Assembly (NCBI RefSeq): GCF_012641275.1
Contig: NZ_JABAIA010000003.1
Span: 372,001 to 436,000, forward strand
Length of the DNA: 64,000 bases
Reading direction: 5' to 3'
DNA from: Chitinophaga varians
Lineage (GTDB): Bacteria > Bacteroidota > Bacteroidia > Chitinophagales > Chitinophagaceae
Made by a program: the position numbers and the translations under genes. The notes beneath the pieces were generated by a model. It saw nothing but the letters and a program-made list of their open reading frames with translations, did not search any database and had not been told where the DNA came from. Shown here piece by piece: positions 51,904 to 60,147 of this stretch (positions within the stretch are counted from its first letter, which is position 1; each line of letters begins with the position of its first letter).

Positions 51904-53772
51904 ATGATACGACATACCAGAAGAATGATCATCCCGCTGCTGTTGTTGTCTGCCGCCAACGTCTATGGCCAGGAGCAGAAAAGTGTGTTGCAGTTGGCGG
52001 AAGCAGCTTATGCCAGACAGGAGTATGCCGTGGCCGGCGCGCTCTATAATAGGATCGCCCGCCAGAAAGGAGACAGGATGAAGGTAGAGCAACTGATGAA
52101 AATGGCCCGTAGCTTCCAGGAGATCGGTTATTATAGACAGGCGACGGACATATACAAAGAGATCACCAGTCGCCCTGACCGCCCCGCCGCCGCTTATTTC
52201 GCCTACGGTGAAGCGCTGCGGCAGCTGGAGCAGTACGACGAGGCCAAGGCGCAATATGCGCTGTTCACCACCGGCAATGCCGATAGCCTTCAGCTGAAGG
52301 AAATGGCGCTGAAAGGTTGCGACAGCGCGGTGGTATGGACCGCCAAAGGCGCGCCTGTGCAACTGAAGCCGCTGAAAGAACTGAACACCCCCGGCTCGGA
52401 AGTGGTGAGCGGCGTAGTACAGAAAGGACTGCTGCTGATGTCGAACGGCTACCGCACCATGGCGCTGAGCAGCGGCTCACAGGCCAAACCGCCCAAGGAC
52501 AAGCGGACGGAGGAACCTTATTACAAGGCGTATGTTTATCAGCAATATGCCGGTGATAACTCCAACGCCTATCTGGAAGAACTGGTGCCGGGACTGCTGG
52601 GTAAATTTGATTATAACATCGGGCCGGTATGCCTGAATAATACAGAAGATACGCTGTACGCCACAATCAACATACAGGGCAAAGAAGTTCCCTATACCGG
52701 TAAAGGCGTTGTCAACGGCGTACGTCATCTGCAACTTTACCAGTCTGTAAAAAAGGATGGTAAATGGGAACCGCTGGTGCTGCTGCCTGGCATCAATCTG
52801 GAAGGATATTCTTCCAGTCACGCCGTGCTCAATTCCACCGGCGACGTCCTGTACTTTGTGTCTGACCGTCCGGGCGGACTGGGGCAGACAGATATCTGGT
52901 ACTCAGAGAAACAGGCCGATGGCTCCTGGGGCGCGCCTGTCAACTGTGGCAGCCAGGTCAACACCGTGGCGTCAGAGACTTTCCCCACCGTCAACGAAGA
53001 AGGTATTCTCTACTTCTCCAGCAGGGGACATGCCGGTATGGGTGGTTATGACATCTACCGGATAAGAGGCGCCAAGGCCGCCTGGGAAGCACCGCAGAAC
53101 ATGAAGCTGCCGTTCAACTCCGGCGCAGATGATATCGGGCTGATACTGAAACGCAACGGCTATGAGGGTTACCTGGCTTCCAGCAGAACAGGCGGCCTCG
53201 GAAGGGACGATATTTATTACTTCTCCGATGCGCATTACTTCAGCAGGGTTGACAATGGCCAGAACGAAAATTCAAACCCAAATCCAAATGTTAATCCGAA
53301 CATACATCCAAACCCCGGTCAGCCGTCAGCCCCGGGCAACGGTTCGCCGTCAGGTTCCGATGGCGGAAGACCTGTTCCGGTGGTGAAACACCATACACCT
53401 GAAGAGGAAGATGACAAAAAGAAACTGGAAGAACTGAAGTTCCTCTATGATTACAACAGTACCGCGCTGCTGACAGAGTCCCGCAGGATACTGGACCAGG
53501 TGGCCGCCGTACTGAAACGTTATCCTGAGTGGAAGGTGGTGATCACCTCCTTCGCGGACAACCGCGGTAGTGACCAGTATAACACCGACCTGTCTGCGTT
53601 GCGTTGTTATGCGGTAATAGACTATCTGGCCAACAAAGGCATCGATCCCAAACGCCTTTACTACAGCAACAAAGGAGAGAAAGATCCGGTGAACGGCTGT
53701 AAGGACGGCGTGCCTTGTAAAGAAGAAGATTATAAGCAGAACAGGCGTTCTGAGCTGCGGATAAAATGGTAA
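51904..53772 (+). CDS. OmpA-family protein with TPR and PD40/WD40-like domains (PorE-like)
   Basis: A 622-residue predicted outer-membrane-associated protein. A signal peptide (about 1-22) is followed by TPR-like helices (about 23-130), a PD40/WD40-like beta-propeller (about 160-450; LYFVSDRPGGLGQTDIWY, LYFSSRGHAGMGGYDIYR), an Asn/Pro-rich linker (about 457-480), and an OmpA peptidoglycan-binding domain (about 515-622; YDYNSTALLTES, SFADNRGSDQYN, NRRSELRI). This architecture matches PorE and similar T9SS accessory proteins that link the machinery to peptidoglycan. It is the last gene of the giant-adhesin operon, 19 bp after the PorP/SprF gene, so it probably anchors or stabilises adhesin export. 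Confidence 0.9.
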   Translation: MIRHTRRMIIPLLLLSAANVYGQEQKSVLQLAEAAYARQEYAVAGALYNRIARQKGDRMKVEQLMKMARSFQEIGYYRQATDIYKEITSRPDRPAAAYFAYGEALRQLEQYDEAKAQYALFTTGNADSLQLKEMALKGCDSAVVWTAKGAPVQLKPLKELNTPGSEVVSGVVQKGLLLMSNGYRTMALSSGSQAKPPKDKRTEEPYYKAYVYQQYAGDNSNAYLEELVPGLLGKFDYNIGPVCLNNTEDTLYATINIQGKEVPYTGKGVVNGVRHLQLYQSVKKDGKWEPLVLLPGINLEGYSSSHAVLNSTGDVLYFVSDRPGGLGQTDIWYSEKQADGSWGAPVNCGSQVNTVASETFPTVNEEGILYFSSRGHAGMGGYDIYRIRGAKAAWEAPQNMKLPFNSGADDIGLILKRNGYEGYLASSRTGGLGRDDIYYFSDAHYFSRVDNGQNENSNPNPNVNPNIHPNPGQPSAPGNGSPSGSDGGRPVPVVKHHTPEEEDDKKKLEELKFLYDYNSTALLTESRRILDQVAAVLKRYPEWKVVITSFADNRGSDQYNTDLSALRCYAVIDYLANKGIDPKRLYYSNKGEKDPVNGCKDGVPCKEEDYKQNRRSELRIKW

Positions 53773-53784
53773 TGATGAAAATGA

Positions 53785-53823
53785 AAAGCGGGTGCCCGGA
53801 AATAATACCGAGGCACCCGCTTT
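53785..53823. terminator. Bidirectional terminator hairpin after the T9SS operon
   Basis: A perfect 12-bp stem (53785-53796 with 53812-53823) with A-run and T-run flanks begins 12 bp after the OmpA-family stop codon. Confidence 0.8.
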
Positions 53824-53838
53824 GTCGTTTGTATAAGA

Positions 53839-53952
53839 TTATCTGATTTTGTTCATGGTACTGTCATCACAGTGTTCCCTCAGCCAGTCCACATGGACGG
53901 TGTTGTCAAGGAATGTGCCGGTATGAATAAGTTTGTCCAGGTTAAAATTCAT
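53839..53952 (-). CDS. Possible 37-residue small protein
   Basis: An ATG-initiated frame of 37 codons, with start at 53952 and stop at 53839. The peptide (MNFNLDKLIHTGTFLDNTV at its start, ending DDSTMNKIR) is hydrophilic and ordinary in composition, with no signal or membrane segment. A TATATTTA-like element lies just upstream on the minus strand and the hairpin at 53785 could terminate it, which is why I list it. Length alone makes it weak; it may be a chance ORF downstream of the GH2 gene. Confidence 0.3.
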   Translation of the reverse strand: MNFNLDKLIHTGTFLDNTVHVDWLREHCDDSTMNKIR

Positions 53953-53993
53953 ATCTAAATATAGGAAGTACGGAGGATATTAGCGCTTGGTTA

Positions 53994-56963
53994 TCAGTCC
54001 TGCGTGCCAAACAACAAAATTTCTTTCACTGCCACGCGGCTGCTTTCCGGCTTGATGCCGGTAATCACGTACCGCACGTATTGTACGCCGGGACTGTTAA
54101 ACAGCACCGCTTTGTAATCCTGTCCGCTGGACAGTTTATCCGGGCTGGCGACGGTCCACGTATTCCCGTCAGACGATGTTTCTATCCTGTAGTTGTACCA
54201 ATCGCTGTCTTTCCCCCAGAAGACCTGGCTTCCGGTTAAAGAACAGGGCTTTTCCAAATGAAGTGTGATGACTAACGGGAAAGTATTGCCGGTGGTTGTC
54301 CAGCCGGTGACGTTGTTTTTGTCTGTCAGCGCCCCGGAGCCTGGAGGGCTCACCTGGCCGTTGATCGCAATTTTTACGTTGTTTAAAGGAATTTCCCGGA
54401 GTGTATTGACTTGTCCTGCTTTGGCTGTTATGTCAGCATGTCTCCGCTGATAGTCATTCACCCATTTGGCATGCGGAGCATCGGGGACAGTTTTTGTTGT
54501 ACGGGCTTGTGTGCGGATGGTTTTAACAGCGCGTTCCAGTCCTTCGCTTTCCGCGGTGATCGTGATTTCACCGGGCATATCGCTGCTTTGGACAAGGGCA
54601 TATCCTATTCCGCCTTCCGTCTGTTGCACCGCGATGGCTGCATCCGGGATGTTGCCGCCAACAAGGTGACCGTCGCCGGTAACGTGCAGCCGGACACTGT
54701 ACGATTGTCCTGCCTGTGTGTTAGCGACCAGGGTTCCGTTTTTATCACATACTTTGATGTATACCGGAATCATATCAGAGCCATCAGCAATGAGTGGCGC
54801 AGCCGGTCCCGGTATTGTTATTTCCAGGTGGTGGGCCGTTTGAGGGGTGGTGACAGCGTGGCTGCATACCCGTTTGCCGTCGAGCCAGCCTTCGGCATGG
54901 AGCGTGCCCGGTTCATAGCGGCCTAACGCGAACGCATATAGGGGACTGCCGTTTTTGGCAGCAATGAAGGGCGCTGTAGCAGCGTTGCCGGAGCGGGTTT
55001 TACGGCCCACGAGCTGGTTGTTGCGGTACAACAGCACGGTATCACAGTTCGAAAAAACAATGATGGTGGAATCGGTGCCTGGCAGGTTATTGTAGCTGGC
55101 GATGAATACCATGGGACCGTATGATTTATTGCGGGCCGACTGCATGGATTGCAGCTGGTAGTAGCTGAATTTTTCATAACGGTCCATATCAGTCACGCCG
55201 CTGAATGCTGTTACGGGATCACTGCCACGGGTATAGTCATTGTAGCTCCACACGAAATATCCGCCGATGCGGGGATTGGCATCCAGCCGGGCATGGTCCC
55301 AGTATCCGCCGTGTTCTTCGCTGGTTTCCCCGTTAAGGGCCTGCTGACGCAAAATACACTGATTGATCATTCCCCGGGCCGTGTATTGACGGGAAGCACG
55401 CAGGCCGTTTTCCTGTGCCGCATCTGCCACCCAGGTATCTCCCCATTCCCGGGTGAGGGACGGTTTGCCTGGCGCCGGGTCTGTCATGTCGGGGTTGACC
55501 ACTTTGTAGAAAACATCGTAATGATCGCGGCTGCGTTTATTGTAATCATCTGCGGTGAACATTTGGTCCCCCGGCATCTCTTCATGAGCTATCCGCACTG
55601 CTTCCTGCATCCAGGTGGAAGGAGTAGGGGATTCGTTCAGGGAAGTTTCCCAGAGAAATACCGAAGGGTGGTTCCTGTCGCGGCGTATCATTTCCCTGAT
55701 ATCGCGGAAGGTGCGTGCTTTGAAGATGCTGTCTTCGCTGTAATATTGCCAGCCGGGCTGGCATTCGATGACCAGCAGGCCCAATTCATCGCAGGCGTGC
55801 AGGAAATCAGGTGACGCCGGGTAGTGGGCCGCCCGTACTGCGTTGAAACCGCCTTTTTTGAGCTGCCATGCATCGCGGTATTGCAGGGAGGCCGGCGCTG
55901 CATCGCCGATGTAAGGATAAACCTGGTGGCGGTTGGCGCCTCGCAGGTAGAGTTTTTCCCCGTTAATGTAAAAGCCATCTGCTTTAAAGGAAATTGTGCG
56001 GATACCCGTTGGCGTTACCCGTTTGTCGACAAGCAATTTACCGTTGTAGACCTCCGATTCCAGCTGGTAGAGATAGGGATGGTCCGGATGCCATAGTTGT
56101 GGGGCGGTGATATGAAGTTGTTGCCGGAAAGTGGTGTCCTTTCTGCCGTTGAGAAAGACCGTCTGCCTGGAGGACGCTACAACCCGCCCGCTTTTGTCTG
56201 TCAGTTTGCTTACCAGGGTGGTGGCAACTGATGGCTGTCCGCTGTTCATGACCTGCGTATTGACCAGCAGGTCGGCGGCCTTTGCAGATACGTTGCTGCT
56301 CATGGTAAATATACCGCCTCCCGCTATTTTGCCGGCTTCTGTTTCATCGGGAATGTAAAGCTGGTTGGTGATGACCAGCGACACTTTTCTGTAGATACCA
56401 CCGTAGTAGTTAAAGTCCAGCGTTGACATTTTTTTGCCGGGCGGCGTTTGCGGGTTGTCGGTATTGGAAACCCTTACGGCCAGCACGTTTGACTGGCCGG
56501 GACGAACTTTGCCGGAGATGTCTGTGCCGAAACGCATATATCCTCCGTGGTGTTCATCCAGTTTTTCGCCATTCAGGTATATTTCGCAGTCTGTCTGTAC
56601 GCCTTCAAAGGAGAGGTAAAGCCGGCGGCCGGCCCAGTCAGCCGGTATGGTGAAGTAGCGGCGGTACCAGCCTACGCCCTGGTATACCCTGCCTCCTCCG
56701 TTATGTTTAGCGGTGATGCCCATCACGTGGGGAATAGTCACCGCTTCCCATGACGCATCGTTGAAGTCTGCCGCAGCAGCGTTGCTGACGTCCTGTTGAC
56801 AGAATGCCCAGTTACTGTTGAAATCCAGTTCCAGTCTGGGTGACAGGCGGGATTGCGCGGTGGTGGCGGTGGTTAATGTCAGCAGCAGCAGGCACCATGC
56901 GGCGTATCGCCGTAATATACGGTGGTCCTTCTCCTGCGCTCGTGGAGAATAATACATGTTCAC
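53994..56963 (-). CDS. Glycoside hydrolase family 2 enzyme with C-terminal discoidin-like domain
   Basis: A 989-residue secreted enzyme with signal peptide (CLLLLTLTTATTA). Residues about 45-210 are the GH2 sugar-binding jelly roll (GVGWYRRYFTIPADW, LSFEGVQTDCEIYLNG), 215-335 the Ig-like domain, and 335-620 the TIM-barrel catalytic domain (LRGANRHQVYPYIGDA, NAVRAAHYPASPDFLHACDELGL). The likely acid/base is Glu444 (SLNES) and the likely nucleophile is Glu506 (TREWGD). Ig-like domains follow, then an F5/8 type C-like carbohydrate-binding module at about 890-985 (VFWGKDSDWYNY). GH2 includes beta-galactosidases, mannosidases and glucuronidases; exact specificity cannot be read. No TonB receptor or SusD gene is adjacent. 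Confidence 0.9.
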   Translation of the reverse strand: MNMYYSPRAQEKDHRILRRYAAWCLLLLTLTTATTAQSRLSPRLELDFNSNWAFCQQDVSNAAAADFNDASWEAVTIPHVMGITAKHNGGGRVYQGVGWYRRYFTIPADWAGRRLYLSFEGVQTDCEIYLNGEKLDEHHGGYMRFGTDISGKVRPGQSNVLAVRVSNTDNPQTPPGKKMSTLDFNYYGGIYRKVSLVITNQLYIPDETEAGKIAGGGIFTMSSNVSAKAADLLVNTQVMNSGQPSVATTLVSKLTDKSGRVVASSRQTVFLNGRKDTTFRQQLHITAPQLWHPDHPYLYQLESEVYNGKLLVDKRVTPTGIRTISFKADGFYINGEKLYLRGANRHQVYPYIGDAAPASLQYRDAWQLKKGGFNAVRAAHYPASPDFLHACDELGLLVIECQPGWQYYSEDSIFKARTFRDIREMIRRDRNHPSVFLWETSLNESPTPSTWMQEAVRIAHEEMPGDQMFTADDYNKRSRDHYDVFYKVVNPDMTDPAPGKPSLTREWGDTWVADAAQENGLRASRQYTARGMINQCILRQQALNGETSEEHGGYWDHARLDANPRIGGYFVWSYNDYTRGSDPVTAFSGVTDMDRYEKFSYYQLQSMQSARNKSYGPMVFIASYNNLPGTDSTIIVFSNCDTVLLYRNNQLVGRKTRSGNAATAPFIAAKNGSPLYAFALGRYEPGTLHAEGWLDGKRVCSHAVTTPQTAHHLEITIPGPAAPLIADGSDMIPVYIKVCDKNGTLVANTQAGQSYSVRLHVTGDGHLVGGNIPDAAIAVQQTEGGIGYALVQSSDMPGEITITAESEGLERAVKTIRTQARTTKTVPDAPHAKWVNDYQRRHADITAKAGQVNTLREIPLNNVKIAINGQVSPPGSGALTDKNNVTGWTTTGNTFPLVITLHLEKPCSLTGSQVFWGKDSDWYNYRIETSSDGNTWTVASPDKLSSGQDYKAVLFNSPGVQYVRYVITGIKPESSRVAVKEILLFGTQD

Positions 56964-57152
56964 TGTTGATCTTCTTTTTTTGGATGCGGGGTAAAGTACG
57001 CGTTTTTACAGGAATATTTTAATGTTCTGTTTTTGCTATAATAATTATAATAGAAAGCCAGAAGTTAAATTATTTTGATGATGAATTATTACAATGGAAA
57101 TTTGCATTATCAAATCACGGAAATCGTGGATGGATACAGAAAAGCAAATATC

Positions 57153-58274
57153 ATGAGCATAAACATTTTTGGACCGGCCACTGTCGGTCTGCTGCAACTG
57201 AACAACCGTATCGCGATGGCCCCTATGACAAGGGCCAGGAACGCAGATGGTATTCCTAACGACAACAATGCCCTGTATTATGCCCAGCGCGCCGGCGCCG
57301 GGCTGATCATAACAGAAGGCGTGGCCATATCAGACACCGCCAAAGGCGTGCTGTACATCCCGGGACTGTATACCAGGGAACAGGTGGAAGGCTGGAAGAA
57401 AGTCACCGCCGCAGTCCATGCAAAAGGCGGTAAAATATTTGCCCAGCTGTGGCATGTGGGAAGAGTTTCCCATACGTCCAACCAGCCAGGCGGAAAGCCG
57501 CCCGTTGCCCCGTCAGACATACAGGCGGCGCAATCCAAAGCCTGGGGATATGACGGGAACGGCAAAGAAGGCTTTGTGACCGCTTCTAAACCCCGTGCGC
57601 TGGCTACGGCAGAGGTAGCGCACATCGCGCAGGATTTTGCGCTGGCAGCTAAAAACGCGGCCGCTGCCGGTTTTGACGGCGTAGAGCTTCACGGTGCCAA
57701 CGGCTACCTGATTGAGCAGTTTTTGAATCCGCATGTCAACAACCGGACAGACCGTTATGGCGGCAGCATAGAGAACCGCAGCCGTTTTCTGCTGGAAGCC
57801 ATTGATGCCAGCATTGCTGAGATAGGGGCTTCCAGAGTGGCCATCCGGCTTACGCCCTATGGCGGCCTGCATGAACTGCCGCATTATGATGAAATTGAGG
57901 CCACCTACGCCTATCTGGCCAAGGAATTGTCCGCAAGGAAAATTGCCTATATCCACATGATGGACCAGCAGTCACGCGGCAGCTTTGCTTTGCCCGAAGG
58001 TTTCCTGGAGAGGTTCCGCAGCTGGTACGATGGCACTATTATACTGGCCGGCGGTATGGACCGTGAAAAGTCCGAAAGGCTGATCAATGCCGGCACGATC
58101 GACATCGCGGCCTTCGGCGAGTCTTTCATTGCCAACCCCGACCTGGTGGACCGGCTGCAGCACAACTGGCCGCTGACGCCGCCTAAGCGTGAGCTGCATT
58201 ACGGCCTGACAATGGAAGGTTACATCGATTGGAAAACATATGAGCACAAAGCAACAGCATGCGAAACAGCGTAA
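57153..58274 (+). CDS. Old Yellow Enzyme-family alkene reductase (NemA-like)
   Basis: A 373-residue FMN-dependent oxidoreductase of the Old Yellow Enzyme family, reducing activated C=C bonds, nitro compounds or similar electrophiles with NAD(P)H. Start at 57153 (MSINIFGPATVG) matches the family's N-terminus; an upstream in-frame start at 57075 adds 26 atypical residues. Family motifs: NRIAMAPMTRAR (about 15-26), QLWHVGRVSHT (about 90-100), FDGVELHGANGYLIEQFLNP and NRTDRYGGSIENRSRF. His and Asn of HGAN bind substrate. The stop overlaps the MFS gene start by 16 bp, so the pair is translationally coupled and may act together in detoxification. No regulator is adjacent in this window. Confidence 0.93.
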   Translation: MSINIFGPATVGLLQLNNRIAMAPMTRARNADGIPNDNNALYYAQRAGAGLIITEGVAISDTAKGVLYIPGLYTREQVEGWKKVTAAVHAKGGKIFAQLWHVGRVSHTSNQPGGKPPVAPSDIQAAQSKAWGYDGNGKEGFVTASKPRALATAEVAHIAQDFALAAKNAAAAGFDGVELHGANGYLIEQFLNPHVNNRTDRYGGSIENRSRFLLEAIDASIAEIGASRVAIRLTPYGGLHELPHYDEIEATYAYLAKELSARKIAYIHMMDQQSRGSFALPEGFLERFRSWYDGTIILAGGMDREKSERLINAGTIDIAAFGESFIANPDLVDRLQHNWPLTPPKRELHYGLTMEGYIDWKTYEHKATACETA

Positions 58275-59461
58275 TAGATAAAAGGATATTGCCGCTGACT
58301 ATTGGCGGCCTGGGGATAGGCACTACAGAATTTGCGATCATGGGACTGTTGCCCGATATTGCCCGGTCTTTTAACATCAATATTCCGCAGGCGGGGCATT
58401 TTATCTCCGCCTACGCCATCGGGGTGGTGCTGGGCGCTCCGCTGCTGGTGGGCTATTCGGTGAAATTTCCACCGAAGAAAGTGCTGATGGCGATGATGGC
58501 GCTGTTTACCTTTTTTAACGGGTTATCGGCGCTGGCGCCGGGATATACCGCCATGATGTTGCTGCGGTTTCTGTCCGGTCTTCCACACGGCGCCTTTTTC
58601 GGCGTAGGGGCGGTAGTAGCCTCTCGCATTGCAGGGAAAGGGAAGGAGGCCCGGTATATCGCGCTGATGTTTACAGGCCTTACAGTGGCCAACCTGGCCA
58701 TGGTGCCGCTGGTGACATATATCGGGCATACGTTCCACTGGCGCTGGTATTTTGCGGTGGTCAGCGGAATAGGATTGCTGACGTTTATATCGCTTCGATG
58801 GTGGCTGCCCGCTATGGACGGGAAGAACGACGCAGGCAATATTGCCGGGGAACTTCGTTTCCTGAAAAACAAGCAAAGCTGGTATGTGCTGCTGATCACG
58901 GCCATTGGCTTCGGCGGCCTTTTTACCTGGTTCAGTTACATCACGCCGCTGATGACGGAGGTATCCGGCATCAGTCAGGGCAACATGGCCTATATCATGG
59001 TGCTGGCCGGCGGCGGCATGGTGGTGGGCAATCTGCTGGGCGGCTACCTGGCCGACCGGATAGGGGCTGCACGCACCAGCGCGCTGCTACTGTTTCTTAT
59101 GATGACGGCATTGGTGGGCGTATTCTTCTTTTCCACCTCCACGGCGGCATCAGTGGTGCTGACTTTTTTATGTGGCGGGTTATCCATGTCTGTTGCGGCG
59201 CCGGTAAATATGATGATGATGCGGGCCGCGCCTGGCGGGGAAATGATGGCCGCTGCGTTTATGCAGGCTGCCTTTAACGTCGCTAATGCACTGGGCGCTT
59301 ATCTGGGCGGCATACCACTGGAATACGGTATGCCCTATACGTACCCGTCGCTGGTAGGTGTGGGCATGGCGCTGATCGGGCTGGTGATCGCTTTAAGATA
59401 TATGACGCAGTTTGGTCATCAGCCGGTGATGATGCATGAAAAGCGGATGTTAAGCCATTAA
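58259..59461 (+). CDS. MFS transporter, DHA1 (AraJ/sugar-drug efflux-like) family
   Basis: A 400-residue polytopic protein with about 12 predicted membrane helices and typical DHA1 features: the first helix GIGTTEFAIMGLLPDIA, the cytoplasmic loop 2-3, GLPHGAFFGVGAVVASRIA, and LADRIGAARTSALL at the loop 8-9 position. It is likely a proton-driven efflux pump for a small molecule. Start at 58259 overlaps the end of the reductase gene by 16 bp, so both are co-translated. Substrate unknown. Confidence 0.9.
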   Translation: MRNSVIDKRILPLTIGGLGIGTTEFAIMGLLPDIARSFNINIPQAGHFISAYAIGVVLGAPLLVGYSVKFPPKKVLMAMMALFTFFNGLSALAPGYTAMMLLRFLSGLPHGAFFGVGAVVASRIAGKGKEARYIALMFTGLTVANLAMVPLVTYIGHTFHWRWYFAVVSGIGLLTFISLRWWLPAMDGKNDAGNIAGELRFLKNKQSWYVLLITAIGFGGLFTWFSYITPLMTEVSGISQGNMAYIMVLAGGGMVVGNLLGGYLADRIGAARTSALLLFLMMTALVGVFFFSTSTAASVVLTFLCGGLSMSVAAPVNMMMMRAAPGGEMMAAAFMQAAFNVANALGAYLGGIPLEYGMPYTYPSLVGVGMALIGLVIALRYMTQFGHQPVMMHEKRMLSH

Positions 59462-59938
59462 GGTAACAGCGGATGGCGACTTTGACATGATGAAGCCAAC
59501 ATTTTTCAGGCAGAGTATTTTATGTTGAATTTTTTTGATCAATAATTTTTATTACTTTAGTAGTGTATGCGTAAACGTATACTTTTTAAAACTCAAAATT
59601 TTTAACCATTTCTCTTACCGGCAGGAACACAGTGATGCTGTCGAAGGCGCTATAATCTACATCTTTTTGATATTGGCTGCACCAGGCCAATGATCATTCC
59701 ACCCGTAATTTCTCTGAATGAATCAACTGGACTCAGTTTAGCGACAGCTATGCTCTGGCCGGTACCGTTACCGCTTTAAAGTGCTGTGTCGTACACGGCG
59801 CTGATAAGTTCATGTATCCTCGTTTGCCATTCATATGCCCGTGGTAGTTGAAAAAGGATGGATTCCTTCCTAAATATGGAGCGCTGGCTGTCAAAGGAAA
59901 AACGATGTTGCTGTAGAAAAGTTCCCCCCTTTGTATAC

Positions 59939-59973
59939 AAGAGGCTGTCCGGAGAAAATCCGGGTAGTCTCTT
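59939..59973 (+). terminator. Imperfect hairpin with T-rich 3' flank
   Basis: Arms 59939-59953 and 59959-59973, loop of 5, with three wobble pairs, followed by TTCGTTT. It could terminate a small transcript, or be the end of an old insertion element, since its GAGGCTGTC start resembles common IS termini. Confidence 0.35.
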
Positions 59974-60065
59974 TTCGTTTATGGGACAACGTTAAGATGC
60001 CGGTTTTCGCAGTGATTATTTTTGTGCCGCTACAATTTCTGTCGCAGAGAGTTGGTCTAAATTTA

Positions 60066-60125
60066 TTGAAACAACCATTACTGAAGCAGCCATTACTAAA
60101 ACAACCATTATTGAAACAACCATTC
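60066..60125 (+). repeat. 4 x 15-bp tandem repeat (unit TTGAAACAACCATTA)
   Basis: Four consecutive units at 60066, 60081, 60096 and 60111, each differing by at most three positions from the consensus. They end 22 bp before the start codon of the metallopeptidase gene and therefore lie in its 5' untranslated region. Copy-number change by slippage is possible. Confidence 0.85.
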
Positions 60126-60147
60126 TTCACCAAAATCTCAACTAGCC

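Larger units (their letters stand above)
59462..60147. other. Noncoding region with probable gene debris, hairpin and tandem repeat
   Basis: Almost 690 bp without a credible gene. The minus strand contains a short coding-looking run (59586 to about 59690; peptide fragment with WCSQYQKDVDYSAFDSI) that ends in a stop and is broken upstream by an in-frame stop, so it may be a decayed gene. A 15-bp stem with three G-U pairs lies at 59939-59973 and a 4x15-bp repeat at 60066-60125. I see no tRNA or intact mobile element. Confidence 0.5.

Noticed and set aside
59939..59973. The GAGGCTGTC hairpin as a clear insertion-sequence end
   Set aside because: No transposase, second inverted end or target duplication was found, so it was listed only as a terminator-like hairpin.
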